From assembly GCA_016932415.1 (NCBI GenBank), contig JAFGCX010000009.1, positions 1-64,000 on the forward strand: a stretch of 64,000 bases of DNA, in the 5' to 3' direction. Positions 55,765-64,000 of this stretch are shown here, one piece after another. The notes below the pieces were generated by a model. It was not told the origin of the DNA. It made no database searches and worked only from the letters and a program-made list of their open reading frames with translations. Origin of the DNA: Candidatus Krumholzibacteriota bacterium (GTDB taxonomy: Bacteria > Krumholzibacteriota > Krumholzibacteriia > Krumholzibacteriales > Krumholzibacteriaceae). Made by a program: the position numbers and the translations under genes. The stretch's first letter is position 1. Each line of letters opens with the position of its first letter.

Positions 55765-57519
55765 CTATTCCCTGGCCCACGATACCAGGTGGCGTTTCAC
55801 CTTGCGCGTAGTCGTCTTTGGAAGCTCCATGTCCCTGATCTGAAAACCGAGCAGGTGTTTGTAATCAGGAAGATCCTCAAATATGGCGCGAAGTTCTTCA
55901 CCGATGAATCTTTTTATATTTTCCTCGGTCAGTTCGCTTTTCAATTCGGCGACTGTCCCGAGCATGTCATAGTCGGGTACTATTACCGCGCCGGGCCGTG
56001 TATTGCCCTTTTTGTCCTCTACAGATAGAACGACGCACTCAAGGATATACGGATTTTTAATTATCATTGCTTCGAGCTCATCCGGATAGACGTTTTTCCC
56101 CCCGGCAGTCACTATCAGCGATTTTATCCTTCCAGAGATCGTTATATACCCGTCCTGATCTTTTTTCCCAAGGTCTCCGGTGCGCAGATATCCATTTTTC
56201 AGTACGGCGGCGGTCGCCTCCCGGTTTTTGTAGTATTCCTTCATCACATTCGGCCCCTTGACGAGTATTTCTCCGACTCCGTCACTGTCGGGAGAATCTA
56301 TCACCACATCGATTCCGGGAAGGGGAGGTCCAACTGTCCCATTTTTCGGGCTGTCAGGAATGTTCATCGCGATCACCGGCGATGTCTCGGTCATTCCATA
56401 TCCCTGGATCAGCGGTATTCCCGCTTTGATAAAGGCTTCTTCGACATCAGGACGCAGTGCAGCCGCGCCTGTCACGCACAGCCTGATATTTTCCATCCCG
56501 GCGGTGACTATCTTTTTCGTCATTGTTCCCGATGGTTTCTTTCGGCCGAAAAGCCTCCCCAGTCCGATCACCGCCCGGAGGAAAAATCGCCTGACTTTAC
56601 CGCTCGCGCCTTTTTTATCCTTTTCCACCGGAACAAGAAGGGGGGCGAGATGCTCGTAGAAAAGAGGCACGGCGACAAGGACGGTGATCTGTTCCCTGAT
56701 TATATCTTCAAGGATGATCTTTGGTTTGATCGATCTGGCGAAGACGATCGTAGAGCCGTTATAGACAGGAGTAAGAAAAACGCTCATGACAGGAAATGTA
56801 TGGTAAAGTGGCAACAGGCAGAGAAAAGCGTCATCTGAAGTAAAACGGATGATACATGAAAGCGATTCAATATTGGCGACGAGATTGCTGTGGAGAAGGA
56901 CCGCGCCCTTCGGTTGTCCAGTGGTACCTGAAGTGTAGCAGATCGCCGCCGTATCTTCCGGCCTGACCTCCGTCCTGCGCCGAAAGAATGAGGTGTCGCC
57001 GTTGTTTACCTTTTCCTTTCCCCTGGCCATCAACTCGCCGAGCGATAGAGCGTCTATTCCTGTCTCCTGCTCTCCAATGACTATAACGTCTATATCGCGC
57101 AGGTTCATTCCTTCTACCAGGTCATTGTATATTCCTGGAGAGACGACGATCGATCCCGCTTCAGAATGAAGGAGAAGATGCCTCAGTTCATTTTCCTGGA
57201 GATTGGTGTCGAGTGGTACGATCACACCCCCGCAGGAAGTCACTCCGGCGTAGACAAGCAGCCACTCGGGGCTGTTTTCAGCCATCAATGCTACGCGGTC
57301 ACCATTGCTGAGGCCGCGTTCAATCAATCCGGATCCGAGAAAAGAGATCAGTCTGCCGAATTCCTGGTATGATATCGACTGGTGTCCCCATGAATGTCTT
57401 TTCTTGATAGCAACAGTGCCAGGGTAATTGTCAATGGCATGCTGGAAAATATCGGGAAGAGTCTTCAGGCCGATCTCTTTAAATCCGCCTGGAATATTGA
57501 GTTTAGGGTGCCCCTGCAT
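55765..57519 (-). CDS. Long-chain fatty acid-CoA ligase (AMP-binding)
   Basis: 584 residues. Adenylate-forming motifs are CYTSGTTGQPKGAV (P-loop-like, about 193-206), GYGMTETSP, YLRTGDLG and GKNVYPDELE, with a C-terminal K near TTTRKVKRHL. It makes acyl-AMP then acyl-CoA from fatty acids. The ATG has AGGAGG eight bases upstream. Followed by UbiA 7 bases later. A medium-chain or non-CoA ligase cannot be excluded. Confidence 0.92.
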   Translation of the reverse strand: MQGHPKLNIPGGFKEIGLKTLPDIFQHAIDNYPGTVAIKKRHSWGHQSISYQEFGRLISFLGSGLIERGLSNGDRVALMAENSPEWLLVYAGVTSCGGVIVPLDTNLQENELRHLLLHSEAGSIVVSPGIYNDLVEGMNLRDIDVIVIGEQETGIDALSLGELMARGKEKVNNGDTSFFRRRTEVRPEDTAAICYTSGTTGQPKGAVLLHSNLVANIESLSCIIRFTSDDAFLCLLPLYHTFPVMSVFLTPVYNGSTIVFARSIKPKIILEDIIREQITVLVAVPLFYEHLAPLLVPVEKDKKGASGKVRRFFLRAVIGLGRLFGRKKPSGTMTKKIVTAGMENIRLCVTGAAALRPDVEEAFIKAGIPLIQGYGMTETSPVIAMNIPDSPKNGTVGPPLPGIDVVIDSPDSDGVGEILVKGPNVMKEYYKNREATAAVLKNGYLRTGDLGKKDQDGYITISGRIKSLIVTAGGKNVYPDELEAMIIKNPYILECVVLSVEDKKGNTRPGAVIVPDYDMLGTVAELKSELTEENIKRFIGEELRAIFEDLPDYKHLLGFQIRDMELPKTTTRKVKRHLVSWARE

Positions 57520-57647
57520 ATTACGGTCCTCCTGATATTACCATTTTAATACCTTAAAACCATGTCCTTGTACGAATCTATCAGGATAAAACAGCGCGGG
57601 CAATTCTTTTTTGATCACCTGACAGAGGTGGTTACCGCCGGTGTGGA

Positions 57648-57938
57648 TCAGACTCGTTTATTTTTTTCCCAGTACTGGTTTCTTGACGGCAGGCCTCTTG
57701 TGTTTCTTGACGCTTTTCGGGAAGATTTTTCGATCCTGTCGCTGAAATCAAGAAGTTTTCTGCCGATCCTGGAATGAAGCGTCCGGATAGGATCTTTTGC
57801 TTTTCTGCACTGATACAGAGCGATGGTGTATTCCCTGGGAAAAGCGCGCATCATCTCGAAGATAAAATCGTGTGAATCGAACCGGTCCTCCATTTTTTCA
57901 AGGATAGATTCAAAGACGGTGTCGACGAACAGCTCCAT
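57648..57938 (-). CDS. Small unknown protein
   Basis: 96 residues with no family recognised. Acidic N-terminal helix (MELFVDTVFESILEKMEDRF) and a basic C-terminal half. The ATG has GGAAAGG five bases upstream and follows the nitroreductase stop by 18 bases, which supports a real operon gene. It has no signal peptide or membrane segment. Confidence 0.65.
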   Translation of the reverse strand: MELFVDTVFESILEKMEDRFDSHDFIFEMMRAFPREYTIALYQCRKAKDPIRTLHSRIGRKLLDFSDRIEKSSRKASRNTRGLPSRNQYWEKNKRV

Positions 57939-57956
57939 CTCGTACCTTTCCGTTTC

Positions 57957-58457
57957 TTACCATTTTCCCCTGTGTACTCTTTCTTCGTCGTATTGGGTCC
58001 TCGGTTGTTTTTCCTCCGCCGGGTGGCCGATCGCTATAAGGCTCAGTATTCCCGTTCCATCAGGGATATCAAGGACCTTTTTTATCGCCGATACGCGTTC
58101 TTCTCTGGGATGGCATCCAAGCCAGACTGATCCCAGCCCCAGTCCGGTCGCCGCGACGAGGATGTTTTCCGTCGCGGCTGCGCAATCCTGGACCCAGTAA
58201 TCGGGGGAGATGGCTGTCTCGGCGCAGACAGCGATTGCCGCGGTGGCTTCGAAAAGCATCTTGCCATGTGGATGGGCTTCGGCCAGGCTGTCGAGGACCT
58301 CTCGATCGGTAACTGTAATAAAATGCCATGGTTTAAGGTTTCTTCCCGAAGGCGCGGCCATGCCCGCTTCAAGAAGAGCCGTGATATCTTCCCGCCCGAC
58401 AGGAAGGTTTGAATACTTTCTTATACTTCTTCGGGCGAATATATTTTCATTCGACAT
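57957..58457 (-). CDS. Nitroreductase-family FMN oxidoreductase
   Basis: 166 residues, FMN-dependent. The family's ARRSIRKYS (about 8-16), AAPSGRNLKPWHF (about 34-46) and LGLGSVWLG motifs are present; the C-terminal FMN site reads IAIGHPAEEK. It probably reduces quinones or nitro-compounds with NAD(P)H. I choose ATG 58457 because GGAG lies 6-7 bases before it; four more in-frame codons are open to 58469. The small unknown gene follows. Confidence 0.9.
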   Translation of the reverse strand: MSNENIFARRSIRKYSNLPVGREDITALLEAGMAAPSGRNLKPWHFITVTDREVLDSLAEAHPHGKMLFEATAAIAVCAETAISPDYWVQDCAAATENILVAATGLGLGSVWLGCHPREERVSAIKKVLDIPDGTGILSLIAIGHPAEEKQPRTQYDEERVHRGKW

Positions 58458-58518
58458 CGCAAACTCCATTCTGCTCGATCCTGCCGGGGATCACCGGTTC
58501 ATCCATCCGATCTCCCCG

Positions 58519-59334
58519 CTATTTTGACGTAACCTGTTTTCTCTGCCTCAAAGCCTCATAAAGGACTATCGCCGCTGCCACCGAGACATTAAGGGAATCG
58601 GCATTTCCATGCATAGGAAGCTTGATCCCATCGTCGCACGCGTCCATCCATTTACCGCTGATACCGCTGTCCTCACTGCCGACGGCTATCGCGACAGGTC
58701 CGGTAAGGTCCATTTCCGAATATAATTTTTCCGCCCGGGGAGTTGTCGCCATTATCCTTATATTATGTTTCTTGAGCCATTTGATGATCTCTTCCGCCTG
58801 GGAGATCGCCGAGGGAATGGAAAAGACAGTCCCGAGACTTGCCCTGATGAGGTTCGGATTGCTCAGGTCAGTGACCGGATCGCTTATCAGGACTCCGCTG
58901 GCGCCAGCACCATCGGCGGACCTGAAAATTGCGCCAATATTCCCCGGTTTCTCGACTGAATCGACGACAAGATAAAGGGGGCTGGCGCCAGGCCTGAGAT
59001 CATCAAGGGTATTTTTCATTTTTTTAGCGAGCGCTGCCAGAAAACTCGAACTGCCCCTGTACGTTATTTTTTCCAGAACCTGAGGAGTGACTTCAGTCTG
59101 TTTGATATTCATCGGGCCAAGCACTGTCAGAAGGTTTTCCTTCTCCTCATCAGTGGCAAGAGTGGGACAGATGAATATTTCGGTGACCTCGATACCGTTT
59201 TTCAGAGCTGAATGGAGTTCCCTTACTCCCTCAATAAGCATCAGGCCCGAAAGGTCTCTTTCTTTCTTTTTTCCGAGTCTGATCAGCGATTTGACGACCG
59301 GGTTGTGCAGACTCGAAATCTTTTGAGGACTCAT
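58519..59334 (-). CDS. SpoU/TrmH-family RNA 2'-O-methyltransferase
   Basis: 271 residues. An N-terminal substrate-binding domain (SLIRLGKKKERDLSGLMLIEG) precedes the SPOUT domain with the knot motifs VDSVEKPGNIGAIFRSADG, AVGSEDSGIS and MHGNADSLNVSVAAAIVLYEA. It methylates a ribose in rRNA or tRNA with SAM; RlmB-like or TsnR-like. It starts 9 bases after the methyltransferase stop. Confidence 0.93.
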   Translation of the reverse strand: MSPQKISSLHNPVVKSLIRLGKKKERDLSGLMLIEGVRELHSALKNGIEVTEIFICPTLATDEEKENLLTVLGPMNIKQTEVTPQVLEKITYRGSSSFLAALAKKMKNTLDDLRPGASPLYLVVDSVEKPGNIGAIFRSADGAGASGVLISDPVTDLSNPNLIRASLGTVFSIPSAISQAEEIIKWLKKHNIRIMATTPRAEKLYSEMDLTGPVAIAVGSEDSGISGKWMDACDDGIKLPMHGNADSLNVSVAAAIVLYEALRQRKQVTSK

Positions 59335-59343
59335 TTTTGCAGG

Positions 59344-60162
59344 TCACTTTTCTCTTTTGCGGTATCTCGCGACCCTGTCTCCGGCAAGCAGCGCCTGGAA
59401 TATCCTGCTTCGTCTACGCTCCAGAGACCGGGCCAGCGAGAGGCTGAACTTTTTAGCCAGAATATTTATAACAGGAAGATTGTAATCGAAATGGGCTCCC
59501 TTTTCCATTAAAAGGCCGGATTCCCTGCATAACCTGTCAAAGACGGCTGTGCGGTATCTTGTCAGAATGACCCCCGTGTCATCCGATCGGCTACCTGGTC
59601 TGATAACACCCTTGATCTTCTGGATAGAGGGATATACAAGCTGTTCATCGAATGATTTAGGGGAGTATTTTTTTGATATCTGTATCACGGCGTATCCGCC
59701 GGGTCTTGTCAGAGAATATATCTTGTCAAGAAACTCCCTGATCTTCGGTATGTAAGAAACGACTCCGATACAGAGGACAGCGTCAAAATACCCTTCCATA
59801 TCGTTAAGATCATATATTTCGCCAGTAGTAAAAGTGACTCTCTTTTCACCGATCTCGTCGGAGAATTTTTTGCTCGCCTTTTCAATCATGCCGGGCGCGA
59901 TATCAATACTCGTGATATTGTACCCCCTGTCAAGAAGCTGACGGGTATAGATCCCGGGGCCGCACCCTATATCGAGAATTTTTTTTCCATCATCTTCCAG
60001 GAGCTCAAGGACATGGGCCATTCTGGCAAGATACGAGTATTGATGACAGTTTGAGTAATCTTCGGTGTATCTCACCTCTTCGTAGCGGCGGGAATCCTCA
60101 TCGAAATACTCTTTGACCTTTGATTTCTGATATTCAGAGTCCATTGTCATCTTCTTTACCAC
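59344..60162 (-). CDS. SAM-dependent methyltransferase of the glycan cluster
   Basis: 272 residues. KILDIGCGPGIYTRQL (motif I, about 60-75), SIDIAPGMIEKA and DAVLCIGVVSYI define a class I methyltransferase. GTG 60162 with AGGAAA upstream; ATGs at 60150 or 60144 are alternatives and would reduce the 29-base overlap with the LbH gene. The context suggests methylation of a surface sugar or a lipid-linked intermediate (inference). Confidence 0.85.
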   Translation of the reverse strand: MVKKMTMDSEYQKSKVKEYFDEDSRRYEEVRYTEDYSNCHQYSYLARMAHVLELLEDDGKKILDIGCGPGIYTRQLLDRGYNITSIDIAPGMIEKASKKFSDEIGEKRVTFTTGEIYDLNDMEGYFDAVLCIGVVSYIPKIREFLDKIYSLTRPGGYAVIQISKKYSPKSFDEQLVYPSIQKIKGVIRPGSRSDDTGVILTRYRTAVFDRLCRESGLLMEKGAHFDYNLPVINILAKKFSLSLARSLERRRSRIFQALLAGDRVARYRKREK

Positions 60163-60733
60163 GTTTCCTGATCACTTTCGCCGGTGAACCGGCTGCCACG
60201 GAGAAAGATTCGATCGGCTTTACGACGACGCTCCCCGCGCCTATTATCGATCCCTCACCGATATTGTTCATTATCACCGAATTAGCTCCTATCCAGGAAC
60301 TCTTTCCTATCGATATGAAAGGATCTTTTTTTTCGCTTTCAACCAGGATCCCTTCTTCATTGTACATATGCTGGTATTTACCGCTCAATATCGAAACATG
60401 ATCGGAGATCATAACGTTGGAATCAATCGAAACAGATCCGATTATCGAGTACTGGCCGATATATATTCTGTCTCCAACCGAGGCATCCCTGTGGGTAAAG
60501 AGCGATCCGAAGCTGACCAGCAGGTCTTTTCCAGAATATCGAAGAGTGTAATTATAATAAGCCCGTCTGGCAAATTCTCCATGTTTACCACTGATCCGGC
60601 TGAGCATCTGCGCGAAGGCGCTGAAGGTGTTCTCCGTTCCCGAGATCCTGTGGTTGAAACAGACAAGAAGATACAGAGGAAAGACGACAATCTTGTATAT
60701 CGAGTTCAATATATGTTTCATAAGATTATTCAT
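60134..60733 (-). CDS. Left-handed beta-helix acyltransferase
   Basis: 199 residues. Hexapeptide repeats (IGQYSIIGSVSID, ISDHVSILSG, SWIGANSVIMNNIGEGSIIGAGSVVV) form a LbH coil, with the family-typical VAAGSPAKVIRKRG end. It probably O- or N-acetylates a sugar of the polysaccharide. It overlaps the methyltransferase frame and follows the GT4 gene by 52 bases. Confidence 0.9.
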   Translation of the reverse strand: MNNLMKHILNSIYKIVVFPLYLLVCFNHRISGTENTFSAFAQMLSRISGKHGEFARRAYYNYTLRYSGKDLLVSFGSLFTHRDASVGDRIYIGQYSIIGSVSIDSNVMISDHVSILSGKYQHMYNEEGILVESEKKDPFISIGKSSWIGANSVIMNNIGEGSIIGAGSVVVKPIESFSVAAGSPAKVIRKRGKEDDNGL

Positions 60734-60785
60734 CGCTACAGCCCGGAAACAGGTCCAGCATCAGATCGCCTCAGTCAACGCATTT

Positions 60786-61880
60786 TCAAAGTACCAGCTT
60801 ATCATATACGCTACAATATTTTTCAACCATGGTATCGGTTGAAAAAAGACTCTCCACTCTTTTTCTTGATTCGATCCCCATCTCTTTCCTCAGAGCTTTG
60901 TCTTTTACCAGTCTCAGTATCGCAGAGGCGAGAGCGCCCGAATCGCGGGGAGGAACAAGTATCCCTGTTATGCCGTCGATCACTAGCTCAGGTATGCCAC
61001 CCACTTGTGTAGAGACTACCGGTATGCCCGCGGCCATAGATTCAAGGACGACCATCGGCAATCCTTCAGAGTCGGAGGAGAGAGCCGATATATCGACTCC
61101 TTTCAGGACTTCGTCCATATCCTTTCGATAACCGGCAAAATCAGTTCGAGACGCGACGCCCACTTCAGCTGCGTATCTTTCAAGCTCTGACTGAAGAGGT
61201 CCGTCTCCGACTATCAGGAATCTCACGATATCGGTCTCCCTGATTATCGCGGCGGCGGCGTCGAGAAAATTGAAATGGTTCTTTACTTCAGAGAGCCTGC
61301 CGATTATGGCGACAGTGATCAAGTCGTCTTTTACATGCAATTGGATATCGTCCACGGTCTGTGAGGAAAGGTCGGGAAGAAGGGGCGTGCCGTTATAGAT
61401 AAGGAGATCGCATTTGTAGAGTGACATCAGCTCTTCCGACACCGCTATTTTGTGGTTATTCTTGAAAAGACCGCAGTATTTTATCAGCGCTTTCTGTTTC
61501 AAACTGTAATGGAATATCCCGTGAAGGGTCGTTATTACCGATGCCCTTGTCCTGACAGCCGCGGCGTGGCCGTAGAGTTCTCCTCCGACATGGCAATGGA
61601 CTATATCTATCGATTCATTTCTGATTATATCGCGGATCTTTCCGACCAGTGAGGGATCGAAACCCTCTTTTCTTCCCGGAAAATGCAATCTGATCCTTTC
61701 TTCGTCCAGTTTTCCGGCCAGGAAGGTGTCCCTCTCGTCTTCCATGCTGCAGACGGAGACTTCGTATTTCTCCCCGTCGAGGTGGGTGGCGAGATCATAC
61801 ACTATCTTTTCCGCGCCACCGGTCCGGAGAGAATCTATGACCTGTAAAATCCTTATACGTTTTTTCACTCGAATCTCCAT
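60786..61880 (-). CDS. Glycosyltransferase family 4 protein
   Basis: 364 residues. A GT-B fold with SLRTGGAEKIVYDLA at the N-terminus (about 15-29) and the donor motif SEGLPMVVLESMAAGIPVVSTQVGGIPELV (about 268-297), including the GT4 E-x7-E acids. It extends a surface glycan. It is 22 bases downstream of the next glycosyltransferase, so one operon. Confidence 0.93.
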   Translation of the reverse strand: MEIRVKKRIRILQVIDSLRTGGAEKIVYDLATHLDGEKYEVSVCSMEDERDTFLAGKLDEERIRLHFPGRKEGFDPSLVGKIRDIIRNESIDIVHCHVGGELYGHAAAVRTRASVITTLHGIFHYSLKQKALIKYCGLFKNNHKIAVSEELMSLYKCDLLIYNGTPLLPDLSSQTVDDIQLHVKDDLITVAIIGRLSEVKNHFNFLDAAAAIIRETDIVRFLIVGDGPLQSELERYAAEVGVASRTDFAGYRKDMDEVLKGVDISALSSDSEGLPMVVLESMAAGIPVVSTQVGGIPELVIDGITGILVPPRDSGALASAILRLVKDKALRKEMGIESRKRVESLFSTDTMVEKYCSVYDKLVL

Positions 61881-61902
61881 AGGCCATCCAGGACAGTCAG
61901 AA

Positions 61903-62919
61903 TCAGAGCCCAGCCTCCTGTTTCAAGTCCTCGATCCGAAAGGTGATCATATTGAAATCCTTAAGCCATTCTTTCCTGAGAGACTCTTTCAGGCTTTCCA
62001 GTTCCTTTTTGAGACTCTCCCTGTCGCCGGCAGCTTTTATAATAGCGTCAGCGATCGAGCGTTCATCATGTCTCGTGTAGACGGCGCCGCTGGAAAAATA
62101 TCCTTTCAGAGTGTCGGTGTCGGAAAGGATCAATGGTTTAGAAAGAGAGACACCTTCATACCCGCCACAGACTATGCATCCTTCCTGTTCGGTCAGGACC
62201 ATGACGATATCGACGCGGCTCAGCAGGGCGAGATATTCCCTGTCGGGAAGGTATCCCGTCAGATCGATCCTGCCTGAAAGAGCATCCCGGTCTATTCCGG
62301 CTTTTCTGAAGTTTCCCGTCACGAATATCCTGAAACCGTCGGGAAGAAGTTCCGCCGCCCTGAAAACAGACCCGTACGGTTCATCCTCGGCGAAAGTACA
62401 GACATAAAGGATGTTGATACCTTCAAGTCGATTGTCATCACCCTCGATATCGAACGAAGGAACCGTGTCGGGAAGGATCATTACTCCATCGACGTGAAGC
62501 CGCTGCCTGAAATTGTCGTTCGTCACGATAGTGAGATCGGAGTGTCTTATGCAGAACCTCTGGAGAGCCCAGAACAACTTCGCGAGAACCGGAGGAAGAT
62601 CGATATAGGGAGTATGCAGGTCATTGATAAGGATGTACCTGAAAAACTGTTTCAACATTACGGCAAGCAGGACAAGGATTATCGACGGATTCTGAACGAA
62701 CAGTATTCCGGGGCGATCATGCCGGATCGTGGTTATTGTCCTGCCGATACTTTCACGGTAGCGCGAAAGCCTGCTTTTGGCCGACGTACCGAAGTGGTAA
62801 TAATCAGATCCGAATTCACGGGCGAGAAAGTCGCTTCTTCTGTGATAATGCCAGCTGATCCAGATCTTTTCTTTTTTCATCCTCTTTTTATCAGAGGAGC
62901 GATGAGTATAACTTTTCAT
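61903..62919 (-). CDS. Glycosyltransferase (GT-B)
   Basis: 338 residues. INDLHTPYIDLPPVLAKLF (acceptor domain), LYVCTFAEDEPYGSVFRAA and EGVSLSKPLILSDTDTL (donor domain) suit the GT4-like group, although the C-terminal E-x7-E motif is imperfect. ATG with AGGG upstream. The first 29 bases overlap the end of the preceding glycosyltransferase. Confidence 0.85.
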   Translation of the reverse strand: MKSYTHRSSDKKRMKKEKIWISWHYHRRSDFLAREFGSDYYHFGTSAKSRLSRYRESIGRTITTIRHDRPGILFVQNPSIILVLLAVMLKQFFRYILINDLHTPYIDLPPVLAKLFWALQRFCIRHSDLTIVTNDNFRQRLHVDGVMILPDTVPSFDIEGDDNRLEGINILYVCTFAEDEPYGSVFRAAELLPDGFRIFVTGNFRKAGIDRDALSGRIDLTGYLPDREYLALLSRVDIVMVLTEQEGCIVCGGYEGVSLSKPLILSDTDTLKGYFSSGAVYTRHDERSIADAIIKAAGDRESLKKELESLKESLRKEWLKDFNMITFRIEDLKQEAGL

Positions 62920-63964
62920 AATCCCTGACTACCCTTGCCGCCGAGAAATCATTTTCAATGACTGTTCTCGCGTTTGCCGACACGGAGACCGCCTTTGCCA
63001 TATTGCCGAAGATACGGTCGATGACATCTGCTATGGCTTTCGGATCCCGAGTTTCGACCAGGTATCCGTTTCTACCATCCGTTATCAATTCCGTGATCCC
63101 CGGGATCCTTGTGCTGATGACTATTTTTCCCATGGCCATCGCTTCCATGATTGACCTGGAAATACCCTCAGTCAGCGAAGGCAGGACCATGATCCGGGAC
63201 CTGTTGAGAAGGTCGAGACTGTCGTTCCTGTGTCCAAGGAAATCTATACGGTCCGAAATGGATAACCTTTCCGCTAAAGATTCAAGTTCGCCACGCATCG
63301 GTCCATCACCGATGATCTGCAGTCTTGTCTCCTTATCTTTAACCATCGCAAGAGCATTGATCAGATCATCGACTCTCTTGAGACTGACCAGCCTGCCCAT
63401 ATAGGCGATCAACCGCGGGTCCCCTTCTTCAGGAACCGGTATAGTGTCGAGATCGACAAAATTGTTTATCACAATCAATTTTTTCTTTTTTATTCTTTTA
63501 AGTGTCGAGGCCATTTTCTCAGACAAAGGAGCAACCGAGTCGAAATGGCGAAGAAAAATCCTGTCGATTTTTTCATATAACCCCAGCTTCCGGTCTCCCG
63601 TGGCGCACCATCCATGAGGAGTGCTTATTTTTTTTGCTGAAAGACCTCGCGCGGCGAAAAGGGCATAGACATCCGATTTGTAATCGTGAGAATGGACAAT
63701 ATCCGATTCAGCGGCAATGATCTCTTCGCGGATAATCTTGATATCATCAGAGCTGAATTTCGACGAACTTTCCAGGACCATATACTCGATACCGATCTGC
63801 TTGATGTGGCTGGCGATCTCAGGGTCCCCACCGGGAGCAAGAAGAATGACCCGGGGTTCGACGATCGACCTGTCGATCTTCCGCAGAAAAGCGAGCAGCC
63901 ATCTTTCCTTTCCGTAATTTCCCAGCGGTGAGAGGATGTGCAGGACTTTTATTTTTTTCAACAT
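62891..63964 (-). CDS. Glycosyltransferase family 4 protein
   Basis: 357 residues. LSPLGNYGKERWLLAFL (residues about 10-26) is the acceptor-side start, HSHDYKSDVYALF the mid-domain, and SLTEGISRSIMEAMAMGKIVISTRIPGITELI the donor motif with the paired Glu residues. It is the first gene of the unit in the window. Only 36 bases remain to the right edge, so its promoter is not visible and upstream genes are unknown. Confidence 0.92.
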   Translation of the reverse strand: MLKKIKVLHILSPLGNYGKERWLLAFLRKIDRSIVEPRVILLAPGGDPEIASHIKQIGIEYMVLESSSKFSSDDIKIIREEIIAAESDIVHSHDYKSDVYALFAARGLSAKKISTPHGWCATGDRKLGLYEKIDRIFLRHFDSVAPLSEKMASTLKRIKKKKLIVINNFVDLDTIPVPEEGDPRLIAYMGRLVSLKRVDDLINALAMVKDKETRLQIIGDGPMRGELESLAERLSISDRIDFLGHRNDSLDLLNRSRIMVLPSLTEGISRSIMEAMAMGKIVISTRIPGITELITDGRNGYLVETRDPKAIADVIDRIFGNMAKAVSVSANARTVIENDFSAARVVRDYEKLYSSLL

Positions 63965-64000
63965 CTCTATCCAGTGTCCCCCGATAAAGCAAAGTGAAGT

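Noticed and set aside
57562-57777. 71-codon plus-strand frame near the acyl-CoA synthetase
   Set aside because: It overlaps the minus-strand small gene at 57648-57938, which has a better ribosome site and operon context.
60368-61012. 214-codon plus-strand frame
   Set aside because: Antisense to the LbH acyltransferase and GT4 genes, with low-complexity composition.

Overview
The window is chromosomal DNA from an uncultured-type bacterium. Most evidence points to the broad FCB (Fibrobacterota-Chlorobiota-Bacteroidota) side and its candidate phyla, such as Krumholzibacteriota, Eisenbacteria or Latescibacterota; this is an inference from gene content. The secreted M28 and M1 peptidases end in an NYPNPF-type C-terminal sorting domain as used by type IX secretion. 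A PorV/PorQ-like barrel sits beside an Ig/FlgD-like repeat protein. There are many lipoproteins and a gene-dense layout of short mixed-strand operons with strong Shine-Dalgarno sites and frequent GTG/TTG starts. I see no transposase, integrase, phage gene or CRISPR array. A partial tRNA-Asp opens the window.

Layout. 1-9161: tRNA-Asp end, an RRM glycine-rich RNA-binding protein, a C69 dipeptidase next to an MFSD1-like transporter, a large S9 peptidase fused to a thioredoxin-like domain, a thioredoxin lipoprotein and a PPi-type phosphofructokinase. 9165-15277: TrmA/RumA-family methyltransferase, a glycan cluster (two glycosyltransferases and a DegT aminotransferase) and a TlpA-like lipoprotein whose reading frame contains an in-frame TGA at the first redox-cysteine position. 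15302-22185: rhomboid protease, endonuclease V, a beta-CASP nuclease and TldE/TldD. 22289-29452: M28 peptidase with an inserted propeller, LiaF-like membrane proteins, class V aminotransferase, and a Crp/Fnr regulator divergent from hybrid-cluster protein. 29643-38849: lepA-hemW, an M1 peptidase, and an unfamiliar operon encoding a membrane-anchored Lon-like protease with FG-GAP-like repeats and three unknown proteins. 39113-49620: polysaccharide assembly genes (GT39, Wzz-like, O-antigen ligase), the barrel/Ig pair and a Na/Pi cotransporter. 49663-58469: a TPR membrane protein, a dicarboxylate symporter, a lipoprotein PIMT plus an M48 lipoprotein, UbiA, acyl-CoA synthetase and nitroreductase. 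58519-63964: a SpoU methyltransferase and a glycan cluster (methyltransferase, LbH acyltransferase, three glycosyltransferases).

Together the genes suggest a Gram-negative anaerobe or facultative organism that feeds on peptides. It carries many secreted or envelope peptidases, a dipeptide-type carrier and dicarboxylate/amino-acid symport, uses PPi-linked glycolysis, defends against nitrosative stress with Hcp, and builds a surface polysaccharide. The two most notable items are the likely new selenoprotein (TGA in a U-P-P-C motif followed by a SECIS-like hairpin) and the Lon-like/FG-GAP operon.
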